NCBI GenBank assembly: GCA_019416395.1
Contig: DXXH01000036.1
Coordinates: 1 to 22,537, forward strand
Origin: Clostridiales bacterium
GTDB taxonomy: Bacteria; Bacillota; Clostridia; Oscillospirales; Acutalibacteraceae
Reading direction: 5' to 3'
DNA: 22,537 bases
The position numbers and the translations under genes were made by a program. Numbering within the stretch: position 1 is the first letter of the stretch; each line of letters starts with the position of its first letter. A model generated the notes under the pieces. The model did not search any database and had not been told where the DNA came from. It saw only the letters and a program-made list of their open reading frames with translations. Shown here piece by piece: positions 7,773 to 15,300 of this stretch.

Positions 7773-8462
7773 ATGAAGACCCAAAAGCTGGGGTGGAAAG
7801 TCTGGCTGCTCTACGGTGTGTTAGCGTTGCTGCCGTTGGTGGTATCCTGGGTGATGGTGACCTGGTTTTTGCCGGAGACTATCCCCGCTCATTACGGGGC
7901 TTCCGGAGAAGTGGACAGGTGGGGAAGTAAATATGAGTGTTTCATTTTCCCGCTGATGATTTTGCCCTTTGGAGCCTTGATGCTGGGGACCGCCAAAGCA
8001 GCTTCCATGAAAATTTGGGGAAGCGATAGAACGGGCTACCGGATTGTGCTGATCTGCGGGGTTATAGGCTTGCTGGTGTTCAATGTGGTGGATTACTTCT
8101 TTCTGTACACCGCTTGGGCTCAGGTGGAAAGCTTGGGAGATGTCCCGGAGATCGGACTTAAAATCGTGTTTCTGTTCGTGGGGTTACTGTTCATTGCTCA
8201 AGGAGCGGCCATGCCTTTGGTCAAACCGAATTCCTGGTTTGGAGTGCGTACCAAGTGGACCTTGGCAAGTGAGAAAGTCTGGGTGAAAAGCCAACGGTTT
8301 GGCGGAAAGCTCTTGATAGCCGCAGGAGTCGTGAGCCTGGTGGGATTGCTTCTTCCTCAGTGGCTGATGATTACAGTAACCTGTGTGGCGCTGATTGTAG
8401 CTGCGATAGATTCTGTGCTGTATGCCCGTTGGCAGGGATTGAAAGAACAGTCCGAAAAATAG
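7773..8462 (+). CDS. SdpI family membrane protein with DUF1648 domain
   Basis: The 229-residue protein has about six hydrophobic segments (roughly residues 12-33, 52-70, 88-108, 125-145, 175-195 and 198-218). An N-terminal DUF1648 module carries LPETIPAHYGASGEVDRWGS after the first helix. A C-terminal SdpI signature follows, PNSWFGVRTKWTLASEKVW then KSQRFGGKLL. In Bacillus subtilis SdpI gives immunity to the SdpC toxin and signals to the SdpR repressor. No SdpC, SdpR or SdpAB homologue is present here, so an orphan immunity or envelope role is all that can be said. Start ATG 7773 has AGGTGG 7 nt upstream; a GTG two codons earlier is in frame but too close to the RBS. It converges on the histidine kinase gene across a shared terminator. 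Confidence 0.87.
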   Translation: MKTQKLGWKVWLLYGVLALLPLVVSWVMVTWFLPETIPAHYGASGEVDRWGSKYECFIFPLMILPFGALMLGTAKAASMKIWGSDRTGYRIVLICGVIGLLVFNVVDYFFLYTAWAQVESLGDVPEIGLKIVFLFVGLLFIAQGAAMPLVKPNSWFGVRTKWTLASEKVWVKSQRFGGKLLIAAGVVSLVGLLLPQWLMITVTCVALIVAAIDSVLYARWQGLKEQSEK

Positions 8463-8478
8463 GATTGGAAAAACAATA

Positions 8479-8517
8479 AAAAACAGGCCTGGAGAACACT
8501 TCTCCAGGCCTGTTTTT
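8479..8517. terminator. Bidirectional terminator between convergent SdpI and histidine kinase genes
   Basis: A perfect 18-bp stem (8479-8496 with 8500-8517) has a 3-nt loop CAC. The arms begin AAAAA and end TTTTT, so each strand gives a U-tract. It lies 16 nt after the SdpI stop and 2 nt from the kinase stop and should end both transcripts. Confidence 0.92.
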
Positions 8518-8519
8518 AT

Positions 8520-9827
8520 CTAAGGAGTCTGCGCCTCAAAGTAGGCGGTGACCTTGGCTCCACCTTGGGGGGCATTCTCCAGTTTTATAAATCCCCCGTG
8601 TTTTTCGCAGAGTGCTCGGCACAGGTAAAGCCCCAGCCCAAAATGGAGTTCCTCTTCCTGCCCTGTTTTATCTCCCCGGTAATAGGGTTCTGTGGCGCGC
8701 TTTAACGCGATAGGTGGAAATCCGGGACCGTCGTCGGTGACGGTGAGCTGGAAAAACGGCAGGGCGACACAGGCATTCACTTGGATTTCGCTTTTGGCGT
8801 AGCGCTTGGCGTTGGAAAGCAGGTTCTCAAAAACTGGGAACACCAGCTCGGTGTCTAAATAAATCGTCCCATTTCCTTGCGCCACAAGGTGAAAATGTTC
8901 TTTTCCCCAGAGGATTTCCCCCGTTTCTTCCAGTTGAGCGCACAGGGTGGAAAAGGGGACAAATACTTTGTGGGCCGTTACATCTTCCAGCTTTTGCAGG
9001 GAATTCATGCTTTCCACATAGCGCTGCAAGCGGGTCAGGCTTCGTTTCATGGTCAAGACGGTGGACACCGTCTTTTCCGGGGAAAGTTCCCCGGAAGGCA
9101 GGGCTTCCAGCAGGAAGTCGCTGTATCCCTGTAAAACTGTCAGCGGTGTGCGCAAGTCGTGGGAAAAGGCGGCGTTTAGCCGTTTGCGTTCTTCTACGGC
9201 TGTCCACAGGGAACGGTTGTTTTCCTCTAAAGACGCCCGCATGGTTTCGAAGGATTGGCACAGTCTCCCCAGCTCGTCGCCGCTGGGAACATGGATACGG
9301 AAATCCAGGTCGTTTTGGGAGATTTTCCGGGACGCCGCATTTAGAATGGCCAGGGGACGTTTGAGTTTCCAACGGTAAAACCACCAGGCGTCCGCCACAA
9401 AACAGAGCAACGCGGTGAGAACAAAGGTGACCAGGGCAATTTTGTCAAGGTTTTCATAGAAAAAGCGCTTCGGGCCTTCCGGAATGAACTGGGATGGGGA
9501 AGTGGTCTCTATGGGATAAATTTCCCCGGTGTCCGGGTCTACATAGGCGTAAGGCATGGAACTTTCCACGTAAAGGGTTTTTCCGTCGGGGGAAACCACG
9601 TAATAGGTGGAGCTGGAAGGATCTTCATTGGCGTAATAGGGGGTGATATAGGTGTAGTACAGAAAATTTCGGGTTCTCTCCAAGGCGTAGCTTTCCAGCA
9701 TGATGGCCGCGAATCCTGCCAGGGAACACAATAGGGTGGTGAAAATCAAGGCGCCCCGCAGGGAAGTCCGCTGCCGCCGGGGCTTCTTTTCTGGAGATTT
9801 CCCTTTTTGAAAAGGATTTATTGCCAT
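8520..9827 (-). CDS. Sensor histidine kinase (HAMP, HisKA, HATPase)
   Basis: The 435-residue membrane kinase has a basic cytoplasmic N-tail (1-24), TM1 about 25-45, and an outside sensor region about 46-128 rich in Tyr, Pro and acidic residues. TM2 (129-152) leads to a HAMP linker (153-205), a HisKA dimerisation domain with FSHDLRTPLT (phospho-acceptor H223), and a HATPase domain with N-box ENLLSNAKRYAKS, G1 DDGPGFP and G2 GLGLYLC. It would phosphorylate the response regulator encoded just upstream. Start ATG 9827 lies inside the last codons of that gene (10-nt overlap, GTGGGG as RBS); the in-frame ATG 9845 has no RBS. The stimulus is unknown: the sensor region matches no domain I recognise. 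Confidence 0.93.
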   Translation of the reverse strand: MAINPFQKGKSPEKKPRRQRTSLRGALIFTTLLCSLAGFAAIMLESYALERTRNFLYYTYITPYYANEDPSSSTYYVVSPDGKTLYVESSMPYAYVDPDTGEIYPIETTSPSQFIPEGPKRFFYENLDKIALVTFVLTALLCFVADAWWFYRWKLKRPLAILNAASRKISQNDLDFRIHVPSGDELGRLCQSFETMRASLEENNRSLWTAVEERKRLNAAFSHDLRTPLTVLQGYSDFLLEALPSGELSPEKTVSTVLTMKRSLTRLQRYVESMNSLQKLEDVTAHKVFVPFSTLCAQLEETGEILWGKEHFHLVAQGNGTIYLDTELVFPVFENLLSNAKRYAKSEIQVNACVALPFFQLTVTDDGPGFPPIALKRATEPYYRGDKTGQEEELHFGLGLYLCRALCEKHGGFIKLENAPQGGAKVTAYFEAQTP

Positions 9828-10489
9828 TTGTACCCCACGCCCCATACGGTGACCACCCGTTCCCCGCAGCCGGCAGCGGCCAGTTTTGTCCGGATCCGCC
9901 GAATGTGTTCCGCCACCACAGAGCTGTCCCCTTCGCTGTCCCAGCCCCAGACGGATTCGTAAATCCGCTCCCGGTCAAACACCTGGGACGGGTGCATGGA
10001 CAAGAGTTCCACGATTTCAAATTCCTTTTTTGCCAGCCGGACAGGTTCCCCATTTTGGTACACACACTTGGCGCCGTAGTCGATGACTAGGCCCCGGTCA
10101 AATTTCACCTGGGCCTGGCCCTGACGCCGTTCTTCACGGCGCAGATGGGCAGCTACCCTGGCCAAAAGTTCCTGGCTGGAAAAAGGCTTTAAAATGTAGT
10201 CGTCACCCCCGGCGGCAAAGCCCATGACCTTGTCCGCGTCCTCGATGCGGGCGGTGAGAAATAGAATGGGGCAGTGGACAAAATCCCGCACCTGTCTGCA
10301 CAGGGAGAAGCCGTCCATATCCGGCATGTTTACGTCCAAAAGGATCAAGTCCGGCGATTGGGCGCAAAGCTCCAGGGCTTCTTGCCCGTTGTGAGCGGTG
10401 AGCACCTGATAGCCTCTGCGGGTAAACAGATCTTCCAGCAAATGGAGAATGTCGGCTTCATCGTCCACCACCAAAATCCGGTAAGCCAT
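9818..10489 (-). CDS. OmpR/PhoB-family response regulator
   Basis: The 223-residue protein has a receiver domain (1-115): RILVVDDEAD acidic pocket, phospho-acceptor D52 in LILLDVNMPDMDG, T79 in FLTAR and K101 in YILKPF. A C-terminal winged-helix DNA-binding domain (about 128-222) contains RLAKKEFEIVELL, QVFDRERIYESVWG and VVAEHIRRIRTKL and ends GVGYKWQ. Start ATG 10489 has AGGAGGG 5-6 nt upstream; sequence in frame before it overlaps leader DNA and lacks homology. It overlaps the kinase start by 10 nt, a cognate pair. The gene lies 65 nt downstream of, and collinear with, the exporter gene, so read-through is plausible. A near-perfect palindrome in that gap (10525-10543) could be its own binding site (inference). 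Confidence 0.94.
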   Translation of the reverse strand: MAYRILVVDDEADILHLLEDLFTRRGYQVLTAHNGQEALELCAQSPDLILLDVNMPDMDGFSLCRQVRDFVHCPILFLTARIEDADKVMGFAAGGDDYILKPFSSQELLARVAAHLRREERRQGQAQVKFDRGLVIDYGAKCVYQNGEPVRLAKKEFEIVELLSMHPSQVFDRERIYESVWGWDSEGDSSVVAEHIRRIRTKLAAAGCGERVVTVWGVGYKWQ

Positions 10490-10524
10490 GGAATCCCTCC
10501 TTTTTCCTAAGGAGCATTTTAAGG

Positions 10525-10543
10525 GAAAAAGTTCAACTTTTTC
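10525..10543. promoter_or_regulatory. Palindrome in the gap before the response regulator
   Basis: GAAAAAGTT (10525-10533) and AACTTTTTC (10535-10543) are perfect inverted repeats around a single central base. With essentially no loop it is a poor RNA hairpin and looks more like a dimer-binding DNA site. It lies between the exporter stop and the regulator RBS. The binding protein is unknown. Confidence 0.35.
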
Positions 10544-10554
10544 TCTAATTTGAC

Positions 10555-11397
10555 TCAGACCAGGAAAATGCCGCACACCAGGCCAGTAACCACGGCTGCC
10601 ACATAGAGGGCAACTACCAGGAACAGGTTCTCTTTCTGGTGATGGTTGTATTTAAACAGTACAGCCAGGCCCAGCCCAGCGCCGGTGCACAGTCCGGCCA
10701 CCACAGCCCCAAAGGACAAAGAGCCGGAGAGGTACAGTTCCGTCAGGATGACAGAGGAAGCGCAGTTGGGGATAAACCCGATAAGAGCTGCCACCAGGGG
10801 TTGGAAAATACTGCCGGAGAGAAGCACCTGGGAAATCCGTTCCTCGCCCACCAAGTGGATCGCTCCGCCCAGCACCAGATTGACAAGAAGCAAAAACAGG
10901 GCGATGCGGACCGTATGGACCAGGGCGGAGTGGAAAATGCCGTGATGCTCGCAGTCGCAGTCTTTGCAGAGGTCATGAAAGGGGGCCTGGGTTTCCCCGT
11001 GGGGAAGGCGCTTCCACACCAGATCCGTCAGCAGGCCAAAGACAGTGCCTGAAAGGAATTTGACTCCCAGCAGAAGAAGCAGGTCCGGCAAAGCTTCCGG
11101 GTGGGAAATCAGTATGGGCAAGGCCTCATCACTGGTAGCCAGGAATACAGCCACCAGTGTGCCGGGGGTGATGAGCCGGCCGGCGTAAAAATTGGCGGCC
11201 GCCACGGAAAAGCCGCATTGGGGAATCAACCCCAGTACGGAGCCGCCCACCGGGCCGAAGGGACCCAGACGGGCCAGAGCACCGGTAAGCTTTTCGCTGG
11301 CCCGGTGTTCCAAAAATTCAATGAGCAGATACGCCCCAAACAAAAAGGGCAGGGTTTTGACCGTGTCCAGGATAGCATCCAAAAGAATATCCAGCAT
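10555..11397 (-). CDS. Putative 10TM heavy-metal exporter (ArsP_2 / DUF2899 family)
   Basis: The 280-residue, very hydrophobic membrane protein matches the ArsP_2 (former DUF2899) family, often annotated as an arsenic efflux or putative manganese transporter. Two similar halves each carry a Pro-Cys motif: GLIPQCGFSV near residue 57 and GFIPNCASSV near 202, suggesting internal duplication. Between them is a hydrophilic loop (131-161) dense in potential metal ligands, HDLCKDCDCEHHGIFH plus flanking His. Cargo is therefore probably a soft or transition metal, but no substrate is proven. Start ATG 11397 has AAAGG 9 nt upstream; the frame extends to 11724, but that part overlaps the spoIIR gene on the other strand. 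It diverges from spoIIR and is first in line to the two-component genes. Confidence 0.8.
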   Translation of the reverse strand: MLDILLDAILDTVKTLPFLFGAYLLIEFLEHRASEKLTGALARLGPFGPVGGSVLGLIPQCGFSVAAANFYAGRLITPGTLVAVFLATSDEALPILISHPEALPDLLLLLGVKFLSGTVFGLLTDLVWKRLPHGETQAPFHDLCKDCDCEHHGIFHSALVHTVRIALFLLLVNLVLGGAIHLVGEERISQVLLSGSIFQPLVAALIGFIPNCASSVILTELYLSGSLSFGAVVAGLCTGAGLGLAVLFKYNHHQKENLFLVVALYVAAVVTGLVCGIFLV

Positions 11398-11447
11398 AAA
11401 AGCAACCTTTCTCAAGTGAGTTTCCGCCTTTGGGGCGGGTTTGTCCG

Positions 11448-11464
11448 GGGCGGCGGTTCCGCCC
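11448..11464 (-). repeat. GC-rich hairpin in the exporter leader
   Basis: GGGCGG (11448-11453) and CCGCCC (11459-11464) form a 6-bp stem with a 5-nt loop. It lies in the predicted 80-nt leader between the exporter promoter and its RBS. I could not match the leader to a known metal riboswitch. Confidence 0.4.
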
Positions 11465-11485
11465 GTGGGTTTGATCGCTGGGAAT

Positions 11486-11494
11486 ATTATATCA
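11486..11494 (-). promoter_or_regulatory. Extended -10 promoter for the exporter gene
   Basis: On the minus strand this reads TGATATAAT, a perfect TG-N-TATAAT. No good -35 lies 17 nt upstream; a TTGACA at 11499-11504 is only 7 nt away and cannot serve with it. The predicted start near 11479 gives a leader of about 80 nt. Confidence 0.5.
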
Positions 11495-11513
11495 TCTTTG
11501 TCAAATGGTACCC

Positions 11514-11542
11514 GCATAAGCCCAAAAGAAAGGAGCCATACT
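11514..11542 (+). promoter_or_regulatory. Candidate sigma-F promoter of spoIIR
   Basis: GCATA (11514-11518), a 15-nt spacer, then AGCCATACT (11534-11542). This fits the forespore sigma-F consensus (GYATA, about 15 nt, GGNNANANT) with one mismatch, at the first -10 base. The start would be near 11549, 24 nt before the spoIIR ATG. In B. subtilis spoIIR is a sigma-F gene, so position and identity agree. Confidence 0.6.
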
Positions 11543-11572
11543 CTCCCCAGAACAGGAAAGGAAGGATTTGCC

Positions 11573-12202
11573 ATGAAAGCAATGGAACATACGGAATGGA
11601 AAAAACTTTTGGGAAGAGCTTTGCTGTGCGGCTTTGTTTTGGCGGTGCTGGCCAGTTTTTTCCCCTTTGCGGCGGCCTGCGGGGAGCTGCCGGAAAATGT
11701 GGTGCGGCTCCATGTGATCGCCAATTCCGATTCGGAAGAGGACCAGGCGGTAAAGCTGATGGTACGGGACGCGGTGCTGGAAGAAGCCGCTCATTGGTAC
11801 GGTGGCGCTCAGACCATGGAAGAAGCCAGTTCCCTGCTTTGCACGCATTTGGAAACCTTGGGGGACACAGCCAGGGAAACGCTGCGGGAGCAAGGTATGG
11901 ACTACTCGGCCAAGGTTGAGATGACAGAGATGTATTTTTCCACCCGGGATTATGGCTCGTTCCGGCTGCCGGCGGGGCAGTACCGGACATTGCGGGTAAC
12001 CCTGGGCAAGGGGGCGGGAAAAAACTGGTGGTGCGTGGTGTTTCCCTCTTTGTGTTTGCCTGCGGCGGGGGAAACCCAAGAGGATTTGCTCCTCACTTTG
12101 CCGGAGTCGGAACGGGAGATCGTGGAAAACCCGGAACAGTTTGAGGTAAAATTCAAGGCGGTGGAGCTTTGGGAAGCGCTGCGGGACTGGCTCCGGGACT
12201 GA
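11573..12202 (+). CDS. spoIIR: Stage II sporulation protein R
   Basis: The 209-residue protein has a single N-terminal hydrophobic segment (about residues 12-35), expected to act as an export signal or anchor. The SpoIIR hallmarks follow: VVRLHVIANSDSEEDQAVKL, then YGSFRLPAGQYRTLRVTLG and GKNWWCVVFPSLC. SpoIIR is made in the forespore, exported to the intermembrane space, and triggers the protease SpoIIGA to activate pro-sigma-E in the mother cell. Start ATG 11573 has AAGGAAGG about 8 nt upstream; in-frame sequence back to 11441 covers the promoter region and is not coding. It lies upstream of addBA and diverges from the exporter. The gene marks the organism as an endospore former, at least by ancestry. 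Confidence 0.95.
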   Translation: MKAMEHTEWKKLLGRALLCGFVLAVLASFFPFAAACGELPENVVRLHVIANSDSEEDQAVKLMVRDAVLEEAAHWYGGAQTMEEASSLLCTHLETLGDTARETLREQGMDYSAKVEMTEMYFSTRDYGSFRLPAGQYRTLRVTLGKGAGKNWWCVVFPSLCLPAAGETQEDLLLTLPESEREIVENPEQFEVKFKAVELWEALRDWLRD

Positions 12203-12220
12203 TGGGACTTTTCCGTCCCA
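12203..12220. promoter_or_regulatory. Inverted repeat after spoIIR, over the addB -35 region
   Basis: TGGGAC (12203-12208) and GTCCCA (12215-12220) are perfect arms around a 6-nt centre, beginning directly after the spoIIR stop. There is no following T-tract, so it is a poor terminator. It covers the -35 zone of the -10 at 12232-12237 and could be an operator. It does not match the Firmicute LexA box. Confidence 0.35.
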
Positions 12221-12228
12221 CCCTCATG

Positions 12229-12237
12229 TGTTATAAT
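12229..12237 (+). promoter_or_regulatory. Extended -10 promoter for addBA
   Basis: TGTTATAAT is a perfect TG-N-TATAAT; the -35 position (TTTTCC, 12209-12214) is weak. The predicted start near 12244 leaves a leader of about 140 nt before addB. It is the only promoter-like element seen between spoIIR and addB. Confidence 0.5.
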
Positions 12238-12325
12238 GGGAACACTCCCGAAAGCTTTTCTGAGGAGAGAGCGTTCATAAGATTTTCTCTGGAGAGAAGA
12301 AACTGGGAGAGTGTTTGAAAAAATT

Positions 12326-12354
12326 CCGGGAAGGCGAGATGCTTTCCCGGTTTT
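12326..12354 (+). terminator. Terminator or attenuator hairpin in the addB leader
   Basis: CCGGGAAGGC (12326-12335) pairs with GCTTTCCCGG (12341-12350) through 10 bp including one G-U, loop GAGAT, then TTTT. It sits only 33 nt before the addB start and downstream of the promoter-like -10 at 12232. It may end spoIIR transcripts or attenuate addBA transcription. Confidence 0.6.
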
Positions 12355-12387
12355 CATAAGGGAAAACGGTGAAAAGGAGCGAGAGCT

Positions 12388-15300
12388 TTGCTGCAATTTG
12401 TGTTAGGGCGGGCAGGAAGCGGAAAAACGGAATATTTGCGCCGGCTGCTGGCAGACCGGAGCCGGGCAGGCTTTGGCGGCACGGTGATGATTGTCCCGGA
12501 GCAGTATACTTTTGAGACGGAAAAAGCTATGCTCCGTCTGGCGGGCCCGGTGCGGGGCAATTCCATTCCGGTGTACAGTTTTACCCGGTTGGCCGAAGCG
12601 GTATTCCGAAAGGAAGGCGGAGCGGTGGGCCGGAGACTAAGTGATGGGGGAAGGCGGATCTTGATGGCTTCCGCGGTGGAAGCCTGCCAGGACCGGCTGG
12701 AAGTGTACGCCGCAGCGGCCAAAAGCGGCCGCATTACCGATGTGATGCTGACGGCGGTCAACGAGATGAAGATGTGTGGGATTTCCTCAGAGGAATTGCT
12801 TCAAACCTCTCGTGACTTGGGCGGCCGGGGCTTGGGGAAAAAGCTTTCCGAGTTGTCCTTGCTGTACGATACATATGACGCGCTGGTGGCGGCCTCTTAC
12901 CTGGATTCCCGGGACGACCTGACCCGGTTGGCCCAGGCCCTGGAAACCAGCAGCTTTTTTGCCGGTTGTACCGTGGCGGTGGATTCCTTCGAGGGATTTA
13001 CCGCCCAGGAATTGGCGGTGCTTACCAGGATCCTGTGCAGTGCTGACCAGGTGGTTGTGGCGTTGTGCACCGATGGCCTGGACGAAACGGGGACAGGGCT
13101 TTTCGCTTTGGTGGACCGTACCCGCCGCCGTCTGACTGCCGCAGCCGAGGAAAACGGGGTAAAGGTGCAGCCGCCTGTCATGCTCACCGGAGCGCCCCGG
13201 TTTCAGAACGAGAACCTGAAGCTGGTGGAAGCCCAGTTGTTCTGCGCGGGGGAAGCTATGGTTTCCCAGGATCACGAAGGAATCACCCTGTTTGAGGCCC
13301 GGGACCCCTATGAGGAAGCGGAGTTTGTGGCGTCCACCATACGGCGGTTGGTGATGGAGCAAGGCTACCGTTACCGGGAGATTTCCATTATCTGCCGCAG
13401 TCCGGAGCGGTATTATGGCTGTTTGGACGCCGCATTGAAAAAAAGGGAGATTCCCTGTTTTGTGTCCCAGCCTGCCAAGGTGGACGGGGAACCTGTTACC
13501 CGGTTCGCCTTAGGAGCCTTTGAGACGGTACTCACCGGGTTCCAGACGGAGTCCCTGCTGGAGATGCTGAAAACCGGGGTCTCCGGATTCACCACCGAAG
13601 AGATCTCCGACCTGGAAAACTACGCTTACTTGTGGAAACTCACCGGTTCTGCCTGGCGTCAGGAGTTTGTCCGGCACCCCCAGGGATTCGGGAAAGAATG
13701 GGGGGAAGAGGACTGGGCGAAGCTGGACCAGCTGAATGATCTGCGGAAAAAGCTTATAGGGCCCTTGGAGCGGTTTGATGCCCGGACCAAAAACGCCACT
13801 GGGGCGGAGCTTTCCCAGGCAGTGTACCTGCTGCTGATGGCCTATGGTATGGAAGAAAACCTGCCCGCTTATTGCCTGTCTTTGGAGAAAGCGGGAGAAG
13901 ACGCCCTCTCCCAAAAGCAGCTGCGGATTTGGGACCTGCTCATGGAAACCCTGGACCAGATGCGGGCCATACTGGGGGACAAACCCCTTCCCCGGGAACG
14001 GTATTACCAGCTTTTGAAAGAGGTGATAGCAGGGGAAGACGTGTCGGAAATCCCCCAGACCCTGGACCAGGTGATTTTTGGCACGGCGGAACAGGTGCGC
14101 CAGTCCTCGCCCCGGGCAGCGTTCCTTATCGGGGCTGCCCAGGGGGAATTCCCATTGGCGCCCAAGTCCAGCGGGGTGTTTTCCGACGCGGAACGGCGGG
14201 AGCTGATTGCCCGCAATCTGCCGTTGGGGGATCCTCTGGAGCAGAGGACCATGGAAGAGCGGTACTTGGCCTATTCGGTGGCTTGTGCCCCTTCGGAACG
14301 GCTGTACATGAGTTGGCCCCGGTCCGCCGATGGGGAAGACAAGGAGCCCGGCGAGCTGGTTTCCGCCCTGCTGGGGATTTTTCCCACCCTGCGCCCCTGG
14401 AAGGATTTGCCCGACGAGTACTTCGCCAATTCCAAGGAAGCAGCCTTTTCCAGAATGGCGTCCCGGTTTACCGGCACGGACGGTGCAGCGGGAGCGCTGC
14501 GGCAGCTTTTTGAAAAGGACCCAGCCTATCAAGGACGGGTGGAAGCCCTGGAACGGGCTTCTGGAAAACGGGAAGAGCGTGTGGAAGATTCCCAGCTGGC
14601 CAAAGGGCTGTTTGGGGAGCATCCGTTTTTGTCGCCCACCCAGGTGGAGACCTTTTACCAGTGCCGGTTCCAGTATTTCTGCCGGTATGGGTTAAACGCC
14701 AAAGAGCGGCGGACCGCCGAGGTGGACGTGCTCCAATACGGTACACTGATGCACTACTTATTTGAGAAAATATTCCGGGAAGACCCTGAGACACGGGCCC
14801 AGTGGAGCCAGGAAGATTTGGAAAAGCGGGTAGGGGAATTGATTCTCCAGTATGCCCAGGAAAATCTTGGGGGTATGGATTTGCTCAGCAGCCGGGAGAA
14901 ATACCGGCTGGAGAGATTGTCCCAGTCCGCCTGCAAGCTGATCCGCCATGTGGAAGAGGAACTTGCCCAAAGCCAGTTTGTGCCGGAGCATTTGGAATGG
15001 GGGCTGGGGTACGGAAAGGACGCCCCGCCTTTAAAGATCCCCACGGAGCAGGGAATGGTCACCGTGGGCGGGACCATCGACCGGGTGGATACCTACACCG
15101 ATGCCCAGGGCCAAAGGTATGTGCGGGTGATCGACTATAAGACCGGGAAAAAGGATTTCCGGCTGGTGGACGCCTTTTACGGGTTGAATATGCAGATGCT
15201 GGTGTATTTGGCGGCGCTAGTGGAGAATCACCGGGAAGAGCCGGCGGGGATCCTGTACATGCCGGCGGCAGAGCCTTCTGTTTCCGTGGAACGGGGCGCT

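Noticed and set aside
11398..11480. Manganese (yybP-ykoY) or NiCo riboswitch ahead of the exporter
   Set aside because: Looked for because of the metal exporter, but I saw neither family's conserved core; only a GC-rich hairpin is visible.
11499..11504. TTGACA on the minus strand as the -35 of the exporter promoter
   Set aside because: It is only 7 nt from TATAAT, too close for sigma-A; the extended -10 is a better explanation.
12203..12237. LexA/SOS box upstream of addB
   Set aside because: The inverted repeat TGGGAC/GTCCCA does not resemble the Firmicute CGAAC-N4-GTTCG box.
12247..12354. T-box leader before addB
   Set aside because: There is a terminator hairpin, but no T-box sequence (AGGGTGG-type) or specifier domain is visible, and addB is not an amino-acid gene.
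13510..14622. 370-codon minus-strand open frame within addB
   Set aside because: Shadow of addB; no RBS and no recognisable family.
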